The notes beneath the pieces were generated by a model. That model was given only the letters and a program-made list of their open reading frames with translations. It ran no database searches and was not told the origin of the DNA. This document shows positions 40,777-50,435 of a stretch of DNA of 64,000 nucleotides, in pieces. Numbering within the stretch: position 1 is the first letter of the stretch; each line of letters opens with the position of its first letter. The position numbers were made by a program, and so were the translations under genes. The stretch comes from an uncultured Chitinophaga sp. GTDB taxonomy: Bacteria > Bacteroidota > Bacteroidia > Chitinophagales > Chitinophagaceae. The stretch spans positions 124,001-188,000 of the forward strand of contig NZ_CALEJS010000041.1 in the NCBI RefSeq assembly GCF_937898475.1, read 5' to 3'.

Positions 40777-42120
40777 CTATTTATTGTCACTCAGCACACC
40801 TGCCGTTTCCAGTAATTTGTTGTAGGAAACCACGGCGTCTGCTTTGGCACTGGTGTAGTTCAGCTTTGCCTGCAGCTGGGCAACATCGGCTTCCAGCAGG
40901 TCGGTAGTAGTGGCCAGGCTGTTCTCGTGCTTGTTCCGGGTAATGCGATAATTCTCATCTGCCTGTTCTATTGCCTTCTGATACATTTCAATCTTCTTGG
41001 TGCTTACCACGTAGTTCTCATAAGCACGGTTCACCTCTACGTGAATATCATCTGCAAGCATTTCTTCGTTGATCTTCACTGCATTCAGCTGGTTCTTTGC
41101 ATCGTCTACTTTGGAACCTGCTTTCCAGAGGGATGACAGGTTGTACTTCAATCCTACGCCTACGTTCACTGCATTGGTAACGGTCACAAAACCAGGGATG
41201 TCCGCCGCTACGTAACCACCGGTGAGGGCCAGGGAAGGATAATAATCTCCCTTGGCAGATTTGATACCGGCTAAAGCAGCTTTCTCATGGGCCTGCAGGG
41301 AGGCGGCATCCTTGCGGCGTTGCAGCGCCGTCTGTTCCCATTCCACTTCGCTCTTCCTATCCGGGCCCACCTGTGAAAGGAAGTTGGTGTCTATATCATA
41401 CTGGCTGTCTTCCGGAATACCCAGCATAATGTTCATGTTCACACGGGCCACTTTCAGGTCGCTTTCTGCCTGTGTCAGGGCCACTTCTATATTAGACTCC
41501 TGCAGCTGGGCCTTTAATAAATCGTTGCGTGCAAGCAGGCCGTTCTTTTCCATATTCGCAAAGTCGGCAGTACGCTGCTGTTGTTGTTTCAGGTTCTCTC
41601 TTACCAGGTTTACCGCTACGGCTGCTTTATACAGGTTGCTGTAAGCGGCTACGGTGTTCTGGATCACTTTGTCCCGGTCGCGGTCTGCATCCAGCTTGGC
41701 GGCTACGGCCAGGTAACGGGCAGATTCTTTTCCTGCCTGGATCTTAAAGCCGGAAAAAAGCGGTACGGATACATTGGCTAAACCATAAGCCACCTGGTTG
41801 GCGTCAAATTCAAAGCCGCCGCCATTGCCACCGCTGTTGTCACCCGTTTTCAGATCTACATTGGGCCTGTTAATGCGCAGGTAAGAACCAGATATGCTGG
41901 CGTCCGGCAATTGTTTTGCGTTGGCATCTTTTACTGCGTTGGTAGCAGCAATGACCTTCGTCTGGTTTAATTTCAGCTGTTTGCTGTTCTTTAAGCTGAG
42001 ATCAATTGCCTCATTCAGGGTGAGCTTTCCGCCCGACTGCGCCCGGCTGGCCAGGCTAAAAGCCAGCAACAGCGCCAAGGTCACCAGGAATGATGATCTG
42101 TATATACTCCTAACGTTCAT
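40777..42120 (-). CDS. TolC family outer membrane efflux protein
   Basis: 447-residue outer-membrane channel protein with a signal peptide (SFLVTLALLLAFSLASRAQS, about residues 10-28). The two TolC repeats appear as LTLNEAIDLSLKNSKQLKLN (first) and ALAAVAKLDADRDRDKVIQN with NLYKAAVAVNLVRENLKQQQQ; the second half ends DLLEADVAQLQAKLNYTSAKADAVVSYNKLLETAG, with the family's leucine-rich pattern. It precedes the HlyD-like gene by 49 bp; its first codon overlaps the TetR stop region by 11 bp, so all four genes are one operon. Confidence 0.92.
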   Translation of the reverse strand: MNVRSIYRSSFLVTLALLLAFSLASRAQSGGKLTLNEAIDLSLKNSKQLKLNQTKVIAATNAVKDANAKQLPDASISGSYLRINRPNVDLKTGDNSGGNGGGFEFDANQVAYGLANVSVPLFSGFKIQAGKESARYLAVAAKLDADRDRDKVIQNTVAAYSNLYKAAVAVNLVRENLKQQQQRTADFANMEKNGLLARNDLLKAQLQESNIEVALTQAESDLKVARVNMNIMLGIPEDSQYDIDTNFLSQVGPDRKSEVEWEQTALQRRKDAASLQAHEKAALAGIKSAKGDYYPSLALTGGYVAADIPGFVTVTNAVNVGVGLKYNLSSLWKAGSKVDDAKNQLNAVKINEEMLADDIHVEVNRAYENYVVSTKKIEMYQKAIEQADENYRITRNKHENSLATTTDLLEADVAQLQAKLNYTSAKADAVVSYNKLLETAGVLSDNK

Positions 42121-42748
42121 TGGTTAAAACTACTTTAAACATTTTCTTTAAATGATTGGCTACTTTCTCCTGGAGCTGTAGCCGGAATTTTTCATCCGGT
42201 ACGCCCTCCATATTCCAGAGTTTACGCAGGTAGTTTTGTGAGAGCACCACATGATTGGCAGTACCTACAATTGTGCTTACTGTCATCAGCGGGTCCACAT
42301 CGGCCACAAAAACACCTTTCTTTTGTCCTTCGGTGATCAATTTCTTGACCATTTCGTGCATTTGTTTCTTTACATCCGTGATCAATTCAGTAGGTATGCC
42401 TTCATCATTTGCCTGGGCCCTGACCATCATCCTGCAGAAATAAGGTCGTTCGGAGATCCTGGCAACAAAAATGTCTATCAGGCGGTTAATTTTTTCAAGG
42501 GGATGTAGATCTTTATTCTTCAACAGTTCATCGAGCCCGGTCTTTACGTCCATGATACGTTTTAAAAAGATGGACTCCATGAGGCGTTCCTTTGATCCGA
42601 AGTAATAGGATATCATGGCGATGTTAACATCTGCACCCTGCGCTATATCTCTTACAGAAGCCCCGTGAAATCCGTGCATGGCGAACAAGCGCTCTGCTGT
42701 TTCCAGGATCTGTAATTGTTTCTGATTAAAATCCATTGCTTCCTCCAT
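42110..42748 (-). CDS. TetR/AcrR family transcriptional regulator
   Basis: 212-residue repressor. N-terminal HTH: LQILETAERLFAMHGFHGASVRDIAQGADVNIAMISYYFGSKERLMESIF (key FHGASVRDIAQGADVNIAMI, split across residues 25-45). The C-terminal part is an all-helical ligand domain with no recognised sub-family. The ATG at 42736 (MDFNQ) is preceded by GGAGGA at a good distance and may be the true start; I keep 42748 as the longer one. The gene heads the efflux operon and probably represses it through the sites at 43011-43069. Confidence 0.9.
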   Translation of the reverse strand: MEEAMDFNQKQLQILETAERLFAMHGFHGASVRDIAQGADVNIAMISYYFGSKERLMESIFLKRIMDVKTGLDELLKNKDLHPLEKINRLIDIFVARISERPYFCRMMVRAQANDEGIPTELITDVKKQMHEMVKKLITEGQKKGVFVADVDPLMTVSTIVGTANHVVLSQNYLRKLWNMEGVPDEKFRLQLQEKVANHLKKMFKVVLTNER

Positions 42749-42766
42749 GATTAGTAAGTTGTAAAG

Positions 42767-43008
42767 AATTAGTTGTTAGCGCCCGGTCTCCCACTTTCAC
42801 TGTTATTGTTTCTTTTTCCATGCTGTTATGCTTTAACTTCTTCCTGCCTGGCTGTCTTTGTTTACCTTTCTTGTCAGTCTGTCATCCTGCCTGGTTCCCG
42901 TCTTACTGTCTTCCTTCTTCTGCTGTTTCCTTTTCTTCCTAAAACTTCCGTCCCCGCTTCCTCTGTTTCCAACTGCTGCTTACGCCAACCAAACACTAAC
43001 AACTAATT
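42767..43008. repeat. Long-range inverted repeat bracketing a purine-rich leader
   Basis: aattagttgttag (42767-42779) and ctaacaactaatt (42996-43008) are perfect complements of each other, 216 bp apart. The segment between reads as a polypyrimidine-rich tract on the plus strand (many ctt/cct/gtc words, no long open purine run), which is purine-rich on the minus strand, i.e. in the leader of the TetR operon transcript. Confidence 0.7.
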
Positions 43009-43010
43009 AA

Positions 43011-43069
43011 TTAAACGTTCGTTTGAAACACAAAATTAAACGTTTGTTTAGTTTAAACAAATGTTTAAT
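43011..43069. promoter_or_regulatory. Three TetR-operator-like sites
   Basis: Three short inverted repeats: TTAAACGTTCGTTTGAA (43011-43027), TTAAACGTTTGTTTAG (43036-43051) and TTTAAACAAATGTTTAATT (43052-43070); each has arms of the form AAACr/yGTTT. Copies 2 and 3 also form a larger, near-perfect inverted repeat (17 bp arms, one mismatch). Copies 2 and 3 cover the -7/spacer and -33 boxes of the operon promoter, and copy 1 lies just after the transcription start. They most likely bind the TetR protein encoded next to them. Confidence 0.75.
43031..43061 (-). promoter_or_regulatory. Promoter of the TetR-efflux operon
   Basis: Minus strand: TTTG (43061-43058), 19-bp spacer, TAATTTTG (43038-43031). 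Both boxes match the Bacteroidota consensus exactly. Transcription would begin near 43024, giving a leader of about 275 nt. Overlap with the three TetR-like sites is consistent with repression. Confidence 0.8.
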
Positions 43070-43248
43070 TGAATATTCTTTATCGTAATATGTAATGATG
43101 TGATCTACTTATGTGAGTAAAAAACGTGGTGCTGGACAATAAACCGAGGAAAATATTCTACTGCACCGGGGCCCTTCCTCCTTTGGCAACCGTGTGGCTC
43201 GTTAATTGAGGCTCAATAAGTCCAGTTTCACCAAACTCATTTGTATAT

Positions 43249-44253
43249 ATGCAAACCAGACTGAAGGTTTTTACCTGGCATGTCCACGGAAGTTACCTGT
43301 ATTATCTTTCGCAAGGCAATTATGACATCTACCTTCCTGTTAATGAAGCCCGTACTGAAGGCTATATAGGCCGGGGCGCCACCTACCCCTTTGGTAGTAA
43401 TGTTCACGAAATACCTGTAAAAGACATACCGCATACTGCCTTTGACTGTATCCTGTTCCAGAGTGCCGCTAATTACCAGACAGACCAGTATGAGATACTT
43501 ACACCCGAACAACGGCAATTACCGAAGATCTACCTCGAGCATGATCCACCCAGGCAGCATCCTACAGATACCCGCCACATTGTTGACAGCCCGGATACCA
43601 TCGTGGTGCATGTTACCTCCTTCAACAAGCTGATGTGGGATAATAACCGCAGCCCCGCCGTAGTAATAGAACACGGCGTAATGATACCCGACCAGGTGCA
43701 TTATACCGGTCAGCTGGAAAGGGGCATCGTAGTGGTGAACAACCTGGCCAAAAGAGGCAGGCGCCTCGGACTGGACGTATTCCGGGAGGCCTCCCGGCAG
43801 GTACCGCTTGACCTGGTGGGTATGGGTGCAGATGAACTGGGCGGACTTGGAGAGGTGACCCATACAGAGCTGCCCGCCTTCATCTGTCAATACCGCTTCT
43901 TCTTTAACCCCATCCGGTACACCAGCCTCGGACTGGCCGTATGCGAAGCCATGATGATGGGTATACCCGTGGTAGCGTTGGCTACCACAGAACTGGCCAC
44001 CATCATCTGTAACGGACAATCCGGCTTCCTGGACACCAACCCTGCGGCGCTGATCAACAAGATGGACCTGCTGCTGCGAAAACCCGAACTGGCCGCCCGC
44101 ATAGGGGCCGAAGGACGGAAAATTGCTGAACGGCGCTTTAACATACAACGGTTTACCCGGGAATGGGAAGCACTGTTCCGCACAGCAGTAGCCAACAACG
44201 GGCCTGTCAGCTACATCAGCGGACAACACACGGATGTTGAAAAAGAGATCTGA
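43249..44253 (+). CDS. Glycosyltransferase family 4
   Basis: 334-residue retaining GT-B glycosyltransferase. The N-terminal half lacks a recognisable motif; the C-terminal half has VVVNNLAKRGRRLGLDVF, VPLDLVGMGADELGGLGEV, ICQYRFFFNPIRYTSLGLAVCEAMMMGIPVVAL (the EX7E acceptor-phosphate site is TSLGLAVCEAMMMG), and ELAARIGAEGRKIAERRFN at the end. It starts a small plus-strand group with an SDR and two GT9 genes. Donor and acceptor sugars are not predictable. Confidence 0.85.
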   Translation: MQTRLKVFTWHVHGSYLYYLSQGNYDIYLPVNEARTEGYIGRGATYPFGSNVHEIPVKDIPHTAFDCILFQSAANYQTDQYEILTPEQRQLPKIYLEHDPPRQHPTDTRHIVDSPDTIVVHVTSFNKLMWDNNRSPAVVIEHGVMIPDQVHYTGQLERGIVVVNNLAKRGRRLGLDVFREASRQVPLDLVGMGADELGGLGEVTHTELPAFICQYRFFFNPIRYTSLGLAVCEAMMMGIPVVALATTELATIICNGQSGFLDTNPAALINKMDLLLRKPELAARIGAEGRKIAERRFNIQRFTREWEALFRTAVANNGPVSYISGQHTDVEKEI

Positions 44254-44277
44254 AAACATTAAAACCACACAATACAC

Positions 44278-44994
44278 ATGCAGAACAAAAAGGTAGTATT
44301 AGTAACCGGCGGCAGCCAGGGCCTCGGTAAAGCCATTTGCACCACACTGGCGGAAGATCACATCGTGATCATCGGGGATATCCAGGACGCCAAGGCCGTT
44401 AAGCTGGCAGAAGAGATCCAGGAGAACAACGGAGAGGCTTATCCCCTGCACCTGGATGTGAGCAAGGAAGAAAATGTGAAAGAAGCGTTGCAGGAAATCA
44501 CCGGTAAGTATGGCCGCCTGGATGTACTGATCAATAATGCGGGGGTGGATTTTACCAAACCCATCACGGAAATGAGCGTGGCAGAGTGGGATGTGGTGAT
44601 GTCTGTAAACCTGCGCGGACCTTTCATTACCAGTAAATATGTATTGCCGGTGATGTCGGGCCAGGGTGGCGGTCACATTATCAACATCGTATCTACCGCC
44701 TGCTTACGCGCCTGGCCAGAAGCTTCTGCCTATCATGCCAGTAAATGGGGCCTGCGCGGCTTTACCCAGGCATTATTCACAGAAGCGCGGCAGCACGGTA
44801 TCAAGGTAACGGCGCTCATTGCAGGCGGTATGAAAACGCCCTTCCTGCTGGACCGCTTCCCGGATATTGACCAGAACAAGCTGCAAGACCCGGAAAACGT
44901 AGCAGGCAACATCCGCTACATCCTGGAAGGCCCCGCAGACACCGCCGTTCCGGAGATCATGGTGATTCCTTTACATGAAACTTCCTGGCCGTGA
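44278..44994 (+). CDS. SDR family oxidoreductase
   Basis: 238-residue short-chain dehydrogenase/reductase. Seen: VVLVTGGSQGLGKAICTTLAED (NAD(P) Rossmann, residues about 5-26), NNAGVDFTKPI, VMSVNLRGPF, IVSTACLRAWPEASAYHASKWGLRGFTQ, where Tyr-x-x-x-Lys (YHASK) is the catalytic pair, and a conserved GGMKTPF. It lies between a GT4 and two GT9 genes; a role in making or modifying a nucleotide sugar or lipid acceptor is possible but only inferred from position. Confidence 0.9.
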   Translation: MQNKKVVLVTGGSQGLGKAICTTLAEDHIVIIGDIQDAKAVKLAEEIQENNGEAYPLHLDVSKEENVKEALQEITGKYGRLDVLINNAGVDFTKPITEMSVAEWDVVMSVNLRGPFITSKYVLPVMSGQGGGHIINIVSTACLRAWPEASAYHASKWGLRGFTQALFTEARQHGIKVTALIAGGMKTPFLLDRFPDIDQNKLQDPENVAGNIRYILEGPADTAVPEIMVIPLHETSWP

Positions 44995-45028
44995 AAACAC
45001 CAGGCTGAAAGCTAAAGCCAAAAGCTAC

Positions 45029-46120
45029 ATGCTGATGAAAAAAAAGATCGCTGTACTGCGGGCCAATGCCCTCGGTGATTTCATATTTGCATTACCCGCC
45101 TTGCGGGCGCTGAAAGAAACCTACCCGGATAACGAGATCGTATACCTGGGTAAAAAAATGCACCAGGCTTTACTGACAGACCGCCCGGGCCCGGTAGACC
45201 GTGTTGTGGTGGTACCGCCCTATCCCGGTGTAGGTGAAGCAGAGCACTACGAGCCCGACCATGCACTGGTGGAAAGCTTCTTTGAACAGATGCAGCAGGA
45301 GCAATTCGATATCGCAATACAGATGCACGGCGGCGGCGGCTTCTCCAACCCCTTCCTGCAAAAACTGGGCGCCCGGCTGAATGTAGGCTTACAGGCGCCT
45401 GATGCGCCCCCACTGGATATCAACATCCCATATGTTGTGTACTACAGCGAGATCCTGCGTTTCCTGGAAGTGGTGTCCTACCTGGGCGCCAATACCCGTC
45501 ATATTGCTCCGGCCATCACTGTGATGGATAAAGACCTGCAGGAAGCAAGGGCAGCTATGCCCGGGCAGTACACCGGCCGCATTGCGGTGATCCATCCGGG
45601 GGCAACAGATCCGCACCGCCACTGGCCCGCCATCCATTTTGCAAAGGTGGCAGATTACCTGGTGAACGAAGGATACACCGTGTACATCAACGGCGTAGCG
45701 GAAGAAAGCTACCTGGCCGACGCCATACTGCAAAACATGCAGCAGCGCAAGGGCGCCTACAGTCTTTGCGGGAAGCTGGGCATATGCGGACTCACCGGCC
45801 TGCTGTCTATGGCAGCCATCGTAGTGTCTAACGACTCCGGGCCGCTGCACCTGGCTTACGCACTACGGGTTCCCGCAGTTGGCATCTACTGGGTAGGTAA
45901 TATGATCACGGGTACGCCCATGACCAGCGCGCTGGCGCGGCCACTGATCTCATGGACCAGTCAATGTCCTTTATGCGGACTGGAAACAAAAAAACTGAAG
46001 ACCACCATTACCAGCTGTAAACACAACACTTCCTTTGTTGCAGATATAACGGTGGATGATGTGATACATTCGGTACAGGACCTGCTCTGCAATATGCATG
46101 AGCTTAAAGCCGTGATATAA
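45029..46120 (+). CDS. Glycosyltransferase family 9 (heptosyltransferase-like), first copy
   Basis: 363-residue GT-B enzyme resembling ADP-heptose:LPS heptosyltransferases. Seen: IAVLRANALGDFIFALPALRALKETYP (key LRANALGDFIFALPALRAL), ADAILQNMQQRKG, AVIHPGATDPHRHWPAIHFAKV (key HPGATDPHRHWP), IVVSNDSGPLHLAYALRVP, and a Cys-containing end TSQCPLCGLETKKLKTTITSCKHN (key CPLCG). I set the start at ATG 45029; the frame is open further upstream but the first residues would be atypical. Whether the sugar is heptose is uncertain in this phylum. Confidence 0.85.
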   Translation: MLMKKKIAVLRANALGDFIFALPALRALKETYPDNEIVYLGKKMHQALLTDRPGPVDRVVVVPPYPGVGEAEHYEPDHALVESFFEQMQQEQFDIAIQMHGGGGFSNPFLQKLGARLNVGLQAPDAPPLDINIPYVVYYSEILRFLEVVSYLGANTRHIAPAITVMDKDLQEARAAMPGQYTGRIAVIHPGATDPHRHWPAIHFAKVADYLVNEGYTVYINGVAEESYLADAILQNMQQRKGAYSLCGKLGICGLTGLLSMAAIVVSNDSGPLHLAYALRVPAVGIYWVGNMITGTPMTSALARPLISWTSQCPLCGLETKKLKTTITSCKHNTSFVADITVDDVIHSVQDLLCNMHELKAVI

Positions 46121-47127
46121 TGGATAACATTAACAAAATAGCCATACTGCGTGCATTACAGCTGGGCGATATGCTCTGCATGATCCCCGCGGTACGCGCC
46201 ATTAAAAAGGCATACCCGCAAGCGGAAATAACTTTACTTGGCCTGCCGGGAAAAGAAAATTTTGTACAACGGTTCAATCATTATTTCAGCAGGCTGCTAC
46301 CGTTTCCCGGGTGGCCCGGCCTTCCGGAACAGGAAGCCGATCCCGCCGGGATTGCACGTTTCCTGCTGGATGCGCAGCAGGAACAATTTGACCTGGTCCT
46401 TCAAATGCAGGGCAGCGGTGCCCATACCAATGACTGCTGCTTCCTGCTGAATGGCAGGATAACGGCAGGACTCCGTGCCGCAGGCGTGTGGGCCCCCAAT
46501 GAAACGCTGTTCCCGCTCATGACCGAAAGCGAGCATGAAATATTGCGCCTGCTGAAAATAGTGCACGCGCTGGACATACCCATAGACGGCACCGCACTGG
46601 AATTTCCTATCCATGCAGAAGAATACGCAGGGGCGGGGATGATCATGGAGCTGTTAAACCTGCAGGCAGGCAACTATATCTGCCTGCATCCCGGCGCACG
46701 TGATCCGCGGCGCCGCTGGTCTGCCGCCCATTTTGCCGCCGTGGGCGATGCGCTCGCAGCCATGGGACATACAATAGTTGTTACCGGTGCTGCAGAAGAA
46801 GCCGCCCTCACACAGGCCGTCACTGCACAAATGCAATACCCCGCCATTGACCTGGTTGCGCAGGCAGGGCAAACCACCATCGGCGAAATGGCAGCCCTCA
46901 TTCAAAGTTCGCAGCTGCTGTTAAGCAATGACACCGGCGTTTCTCACATTGCCGCTGCGTTATGCATACCCAGCGTCATCATCTTCTCCGACTATTCTGA
47001 TCCCGGCCGCTGGGCGCCCCTCAATGATCAACTGCATACCGTTGTGACAGCCGCGCAGGCAAACAACCTGGCGTATGTGGCGGACAAATGTGTTGGAAAA
47101 ATAAATGTAAATAGTTTGAAGGTTTGA
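46120..47127 (+). CDS. Glycosyltransferase family 9 (heptosyltransferase-like), second copy
   Basis: 335-residue paralogue of the preceding gene, overlapping it by one base (TAATG), so the two are translationally coupled. Seen: AILRALQLGDMLCMIPAVRAIKKAYP (key LRALQLGDMLCMIPAVRAI), CLHPGARDPRRRWSAAHFAAV (key HPGARDPRRRW), LLLSNDTGVSHIAAALCIPSV (key SNDTGVSHIAA), and SDYSDPGRWAPLN. The C-terminal CPLCG cysteines of copy 1 are absent. The stop codon is inside a gtttgaag repeat arm (last residues NSLKV then TGA), so the very end may be repeat-derived. Confidence 0.87.
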   Translation: MDNINKIAILRALQLGDMLCMIPAVRAIKKAYPQAEITLLGLPGKENFVQRFNHYFSRLLPFPGWPGLPEQEADPAGIARFLLDAQQEQFDLVLQMQGSGAHTNDCCFLLNGRITAGLRAAGVWAPNETLFPLMTESEHEILRLLKIVHALDIPIDGTALEFPIHAEEYAGAGMIMELLNLQAGNYICLHPGARDPRRRWSAAHFAAVGDALAAMGHTIVVTGAAEEAALTQAVTAQMQYPAIDLVAQAGQTTIGEMAALIQSSQLLLSNDTGVSHIAAALCIPSVIIFSDYSDPGRWAPLNDQLHTVVTAAQANNLAYVADKCVGKINVNSLKV

Positions 47128-47200
47128 TAGTTTGAGCGTTTGAAAATTTGAAGGTGGCCAAAAGCGGTAGGGCGCCTTCAAACTTTCAAACATTCAAACG
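47113..47200. repeat. Word-type inverted repeat (gtttgaag type) between convergent genes
   Basis: Left arm 47113-47155, words gtttgaag, gtttgata, gtttgagc, gtttgaaa, atttgaag; right arm 47175-47200 with the complement (cttcaaactttcaaacattcaaac). It separates GT9 copy 2 (stop 47127, inside the left arm) and tryptophanase (stop 47202, directly after the right arm). Confidence 0.8.
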
Positions 47201-47201
47201 C

Positions 47202-48572
<1,371 letters not shown>

Positions 48573-48879
48573 TGCAGATATCAGTTTAGGGAATACAGTA
48601 TTGGACACTCCGCCCAAAAGGGAGCATCTCATTTCAACATGTAATACTATTCAATAAGGGAATGCCGCCTGTAACAAGGCGTATGTTTGACCAGCCGGTC
48701 AGGTGGGACTTTTGATGATATTTTTCCAGAGGTTCATCCAAACAAAAATAATAAAAAAGTTTGAGGTTTGAGGTTTGTTGCACGTTATAAGTTGTAGCAA
48801 TTCGCCAGTTCGAAAGCCCTGCCATAAACCATCAACCTCCAACGAACCTCAAACCTCAAACCTCTTCAAACTTCAAACG
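48573..48879. other. Leader/promoter region of tryptophanase
   Basis: About 307 bp. A TATTTTTG -7-like box lies on the minus strand at 48750-48743; no TTTG stands at 19-21 bp upstream. The implied leader of about 165 nt has two small hairpins, TGACC/GGTCA (48688-48701) and CGCCT/AGGCG (48666-48681). The region also contains the inverted repeat at 48759-48879. Confidence 0.45.
48759..48879. repeat. Word-type inverted repeat (gtttgagg type)
   Basis: Left arm 48759-48784 (gtttgaggtttgaggtttgt words), right arm 48832-48879 (ccaacgaacctcaaacctcaaacctcttcaaacttcaaa). The right arm carries the motif aacgaacctcaaacctcaaac also found in the lut repeats, so it belongs to the same family. It ends at the baeRF-like stop codon. 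Confidence 0.75.
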
Positions 48880-50352
48880 TTAATATCTCATCCTCGCCGC
48901 CATTACACTCCCCGCAGGCATCTGGGATTTATCGAGCATGAATACGGCGGCGCCGGTTTCTATTGCCTTTGCAGCGGCGGCGTTGATCATGCATTCGTCG
49001 CCGGCCTGCTGGGATGAATGCAGCACGAGTTTATTGTCCTGTTCATTGAAATTTCCCCACAGCTGGGCGTCTTTCCGGATGAACAGCGTATCCACGCGTG
49101 AGTAGTAGCAGGCGGGAATGATATCATCCGGCATGGTGGAGGTAAGGCCGTTGCCGCTGTTATTACCATATTGTTCCAGGGCCTGTCGCCGTTCCTCTTC
49201 AAAGTAGGGCTTCATTTTCTCGCGAGCTTTTTCGTACAGCGCGTTGATGTTCTCGTGTTCAAAATTGCCTGTCAGCGCATCATCTACTACGTGCCTGTAA
49301 TTTGTTCTTTTCCTGAAGATGGGGATCATGTATTCTACTGCCGCCAGCATCAGTGGAACATGTTGTGTGGATAGCAGCTCTTTCCACAGGGTTTCATCCA
49401 CTTCATCCATGTACATGGAAATATTCGCCTTGTCATCGGGTCTGCCGGAACCGGTGCCATGGTAATTAGCCCCTTGTCCTGCACCGGAGCTGCCCGTACG
49501 GAAAAGCTGCTGGCCATCTTTCTCCTCGAAATGCACCACATCATCAATACCGCGCGGCATGCCTTCAATGGGCACTTCCTGCATACCAAAGGCGTCTGCT
49601 TCGTATAAGGTAGCTTTCCGTTTACTGATTACCAGCAGGTAGAAATGTTCCCTGCTGGTGAGCAATGGCAGCAGGGGACTTGTATAGAATGAGTGATTAA
49701 CATAACACTGCTGATCTACACTGTATGGCAATTGAATATATTTGAAATAATCCTGCGCAATAAAAACGCCCAGCCCCTTCTGTTGTTTGCGCCAGAAGGC
49801 ATCATCCCGCTGCATATCAAAACCGGCAGCTAAAAGCGGCTCTACCTGTTCCCGTGGTACACCTTTCTGCAGCAGCTGCTGTTGCGCCTGTTGCAGGAGG
49901 TGTTTGAACAGGATGGGGTCCTGCCGTTCGTTCACCTCCACACCATATTTATGTGCAGGCATGTAGAGCGTAATGCAGTTATCTGCGCGATGTGTGGCCA
50001 ATGCCCTGAAATCTTCCCGGGTTAAACGTTGATTCACCGGTTCAGCCTGCCGGGTTTCCGCAGGTTTATCGGGAGCGTTGTATCGCTTCCTGGACAGTAC
50101 ATCCGGCTCTTCTCTCAATGAATTGGCCAGGTGTTCTTCTTCATCTCCTTTTGCTGTGTTCCGGTTAACATGCCGCATGTGCACATTGGGGGCCAGCTCA
50201 TCCTCGCCGGAGGTATATTTCTCCGTTATTTCCTCATCTCTTTCCAGCGCTGCAGGGTCCATATTATCGCGCAAACCCAGCTTGCTTTCGCGGCCTGAGC
50301 CTGAGGGTTTCCCTTTCTTCGGATGAAATGTTCCTTCTCTATCTTTTCCCAT
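48880..50352 (-). CDS. baeRF-like protein (bacterial archaeo-eukaryotic release factor family domain)
   Basis: 490-residue protein. The first 110 residues are polar, start with GKDREGTFHPKKGKPSGSGRES (key FHPKKGKPSG) and look disordered. From about residue 112 (TREDFRALATHRADNCITLYMPAH) the pattern LYMPAH...LLVISKRKATLYEADAF...AAAAKAIETGAAVFMLDKSQMP matches the eRF1-domain-2-like baeRF group known from Bacteroidota. Release-factor-like domains of this group are proposed to act on ribosomes or in stress defence; actual function is unknown. I start at ATG 50352; an upstream TTG extension is not typical. It is divergent from an MscS channel gene. Confidence 0.7.
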   Translation of the reverse strand: MGKDREGTFHPKKGKPSGSGRESKLGLRDNMDPAALERDEEITEKYTSGEDELAPNVHMRHVNRNTAKGDEEEHLANSLREEPDVLSRKRYNAPDKPAETRQAEPVNQRLTREDFRALATHRADNCITLYMPAHKYGVEVNERQDPILFKHLLQQAQQQLLQKGVPREQVEPLLAAGFDMQRDDAFWRKQQKGLGVFIAQDYFKYIQLPYSVDQQCYVNHSFYTSPLLPLLTSREHFYLLVISKRKATLYEADAFGMQEVPIEGMPRGIDDVVHFEEKDGQQLFRTGSSGAGQGANYHGTGSGRPDDKANISMYMDEVDETLWKELLSTQHVPLMLAAVEYMIPIFRKRTNYRHVVDDALTGNFEHENINALYEKAREKMKPYFEEERRQALEQYGNNSGNGLTSTMPDDIIPACYYSRVDTLFIRKDAQLWGNFNEQDNKLVLHSSQQAGDECMINAAAAKAIETGAAVFMLDKSQMPAGSVMAARMRY

Positions 50353-50435
50353 GATACAAGATTTTAATAAGGTTGGCACAAACACTATACCATTAAGGCT
50401 TGGCAAAAAACCCAGATCATTTGTATATTTATCGC

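Noticed and set aside
42773..43006. 77-codon plus-strand frame in the leader of the TetR operon
   Set aside because: It only reflects the polypyrimidine bias of the region (Leu/Ser/Cys-rich), no protein features.
48634..48825. 63-codon frame in the tnaA leader as a tnaC-like peptide
   Set aside because: It crosses the inverted repeat, has no tnaC-like order of Trp and Pro, and no start signal; mentioned only as a possibility in the leader finding.
50424..50431. TATATTTA before the MscS start as -7 box
   Set aside because: Only four bases from the ATG and one mismatch; no -33 partner.
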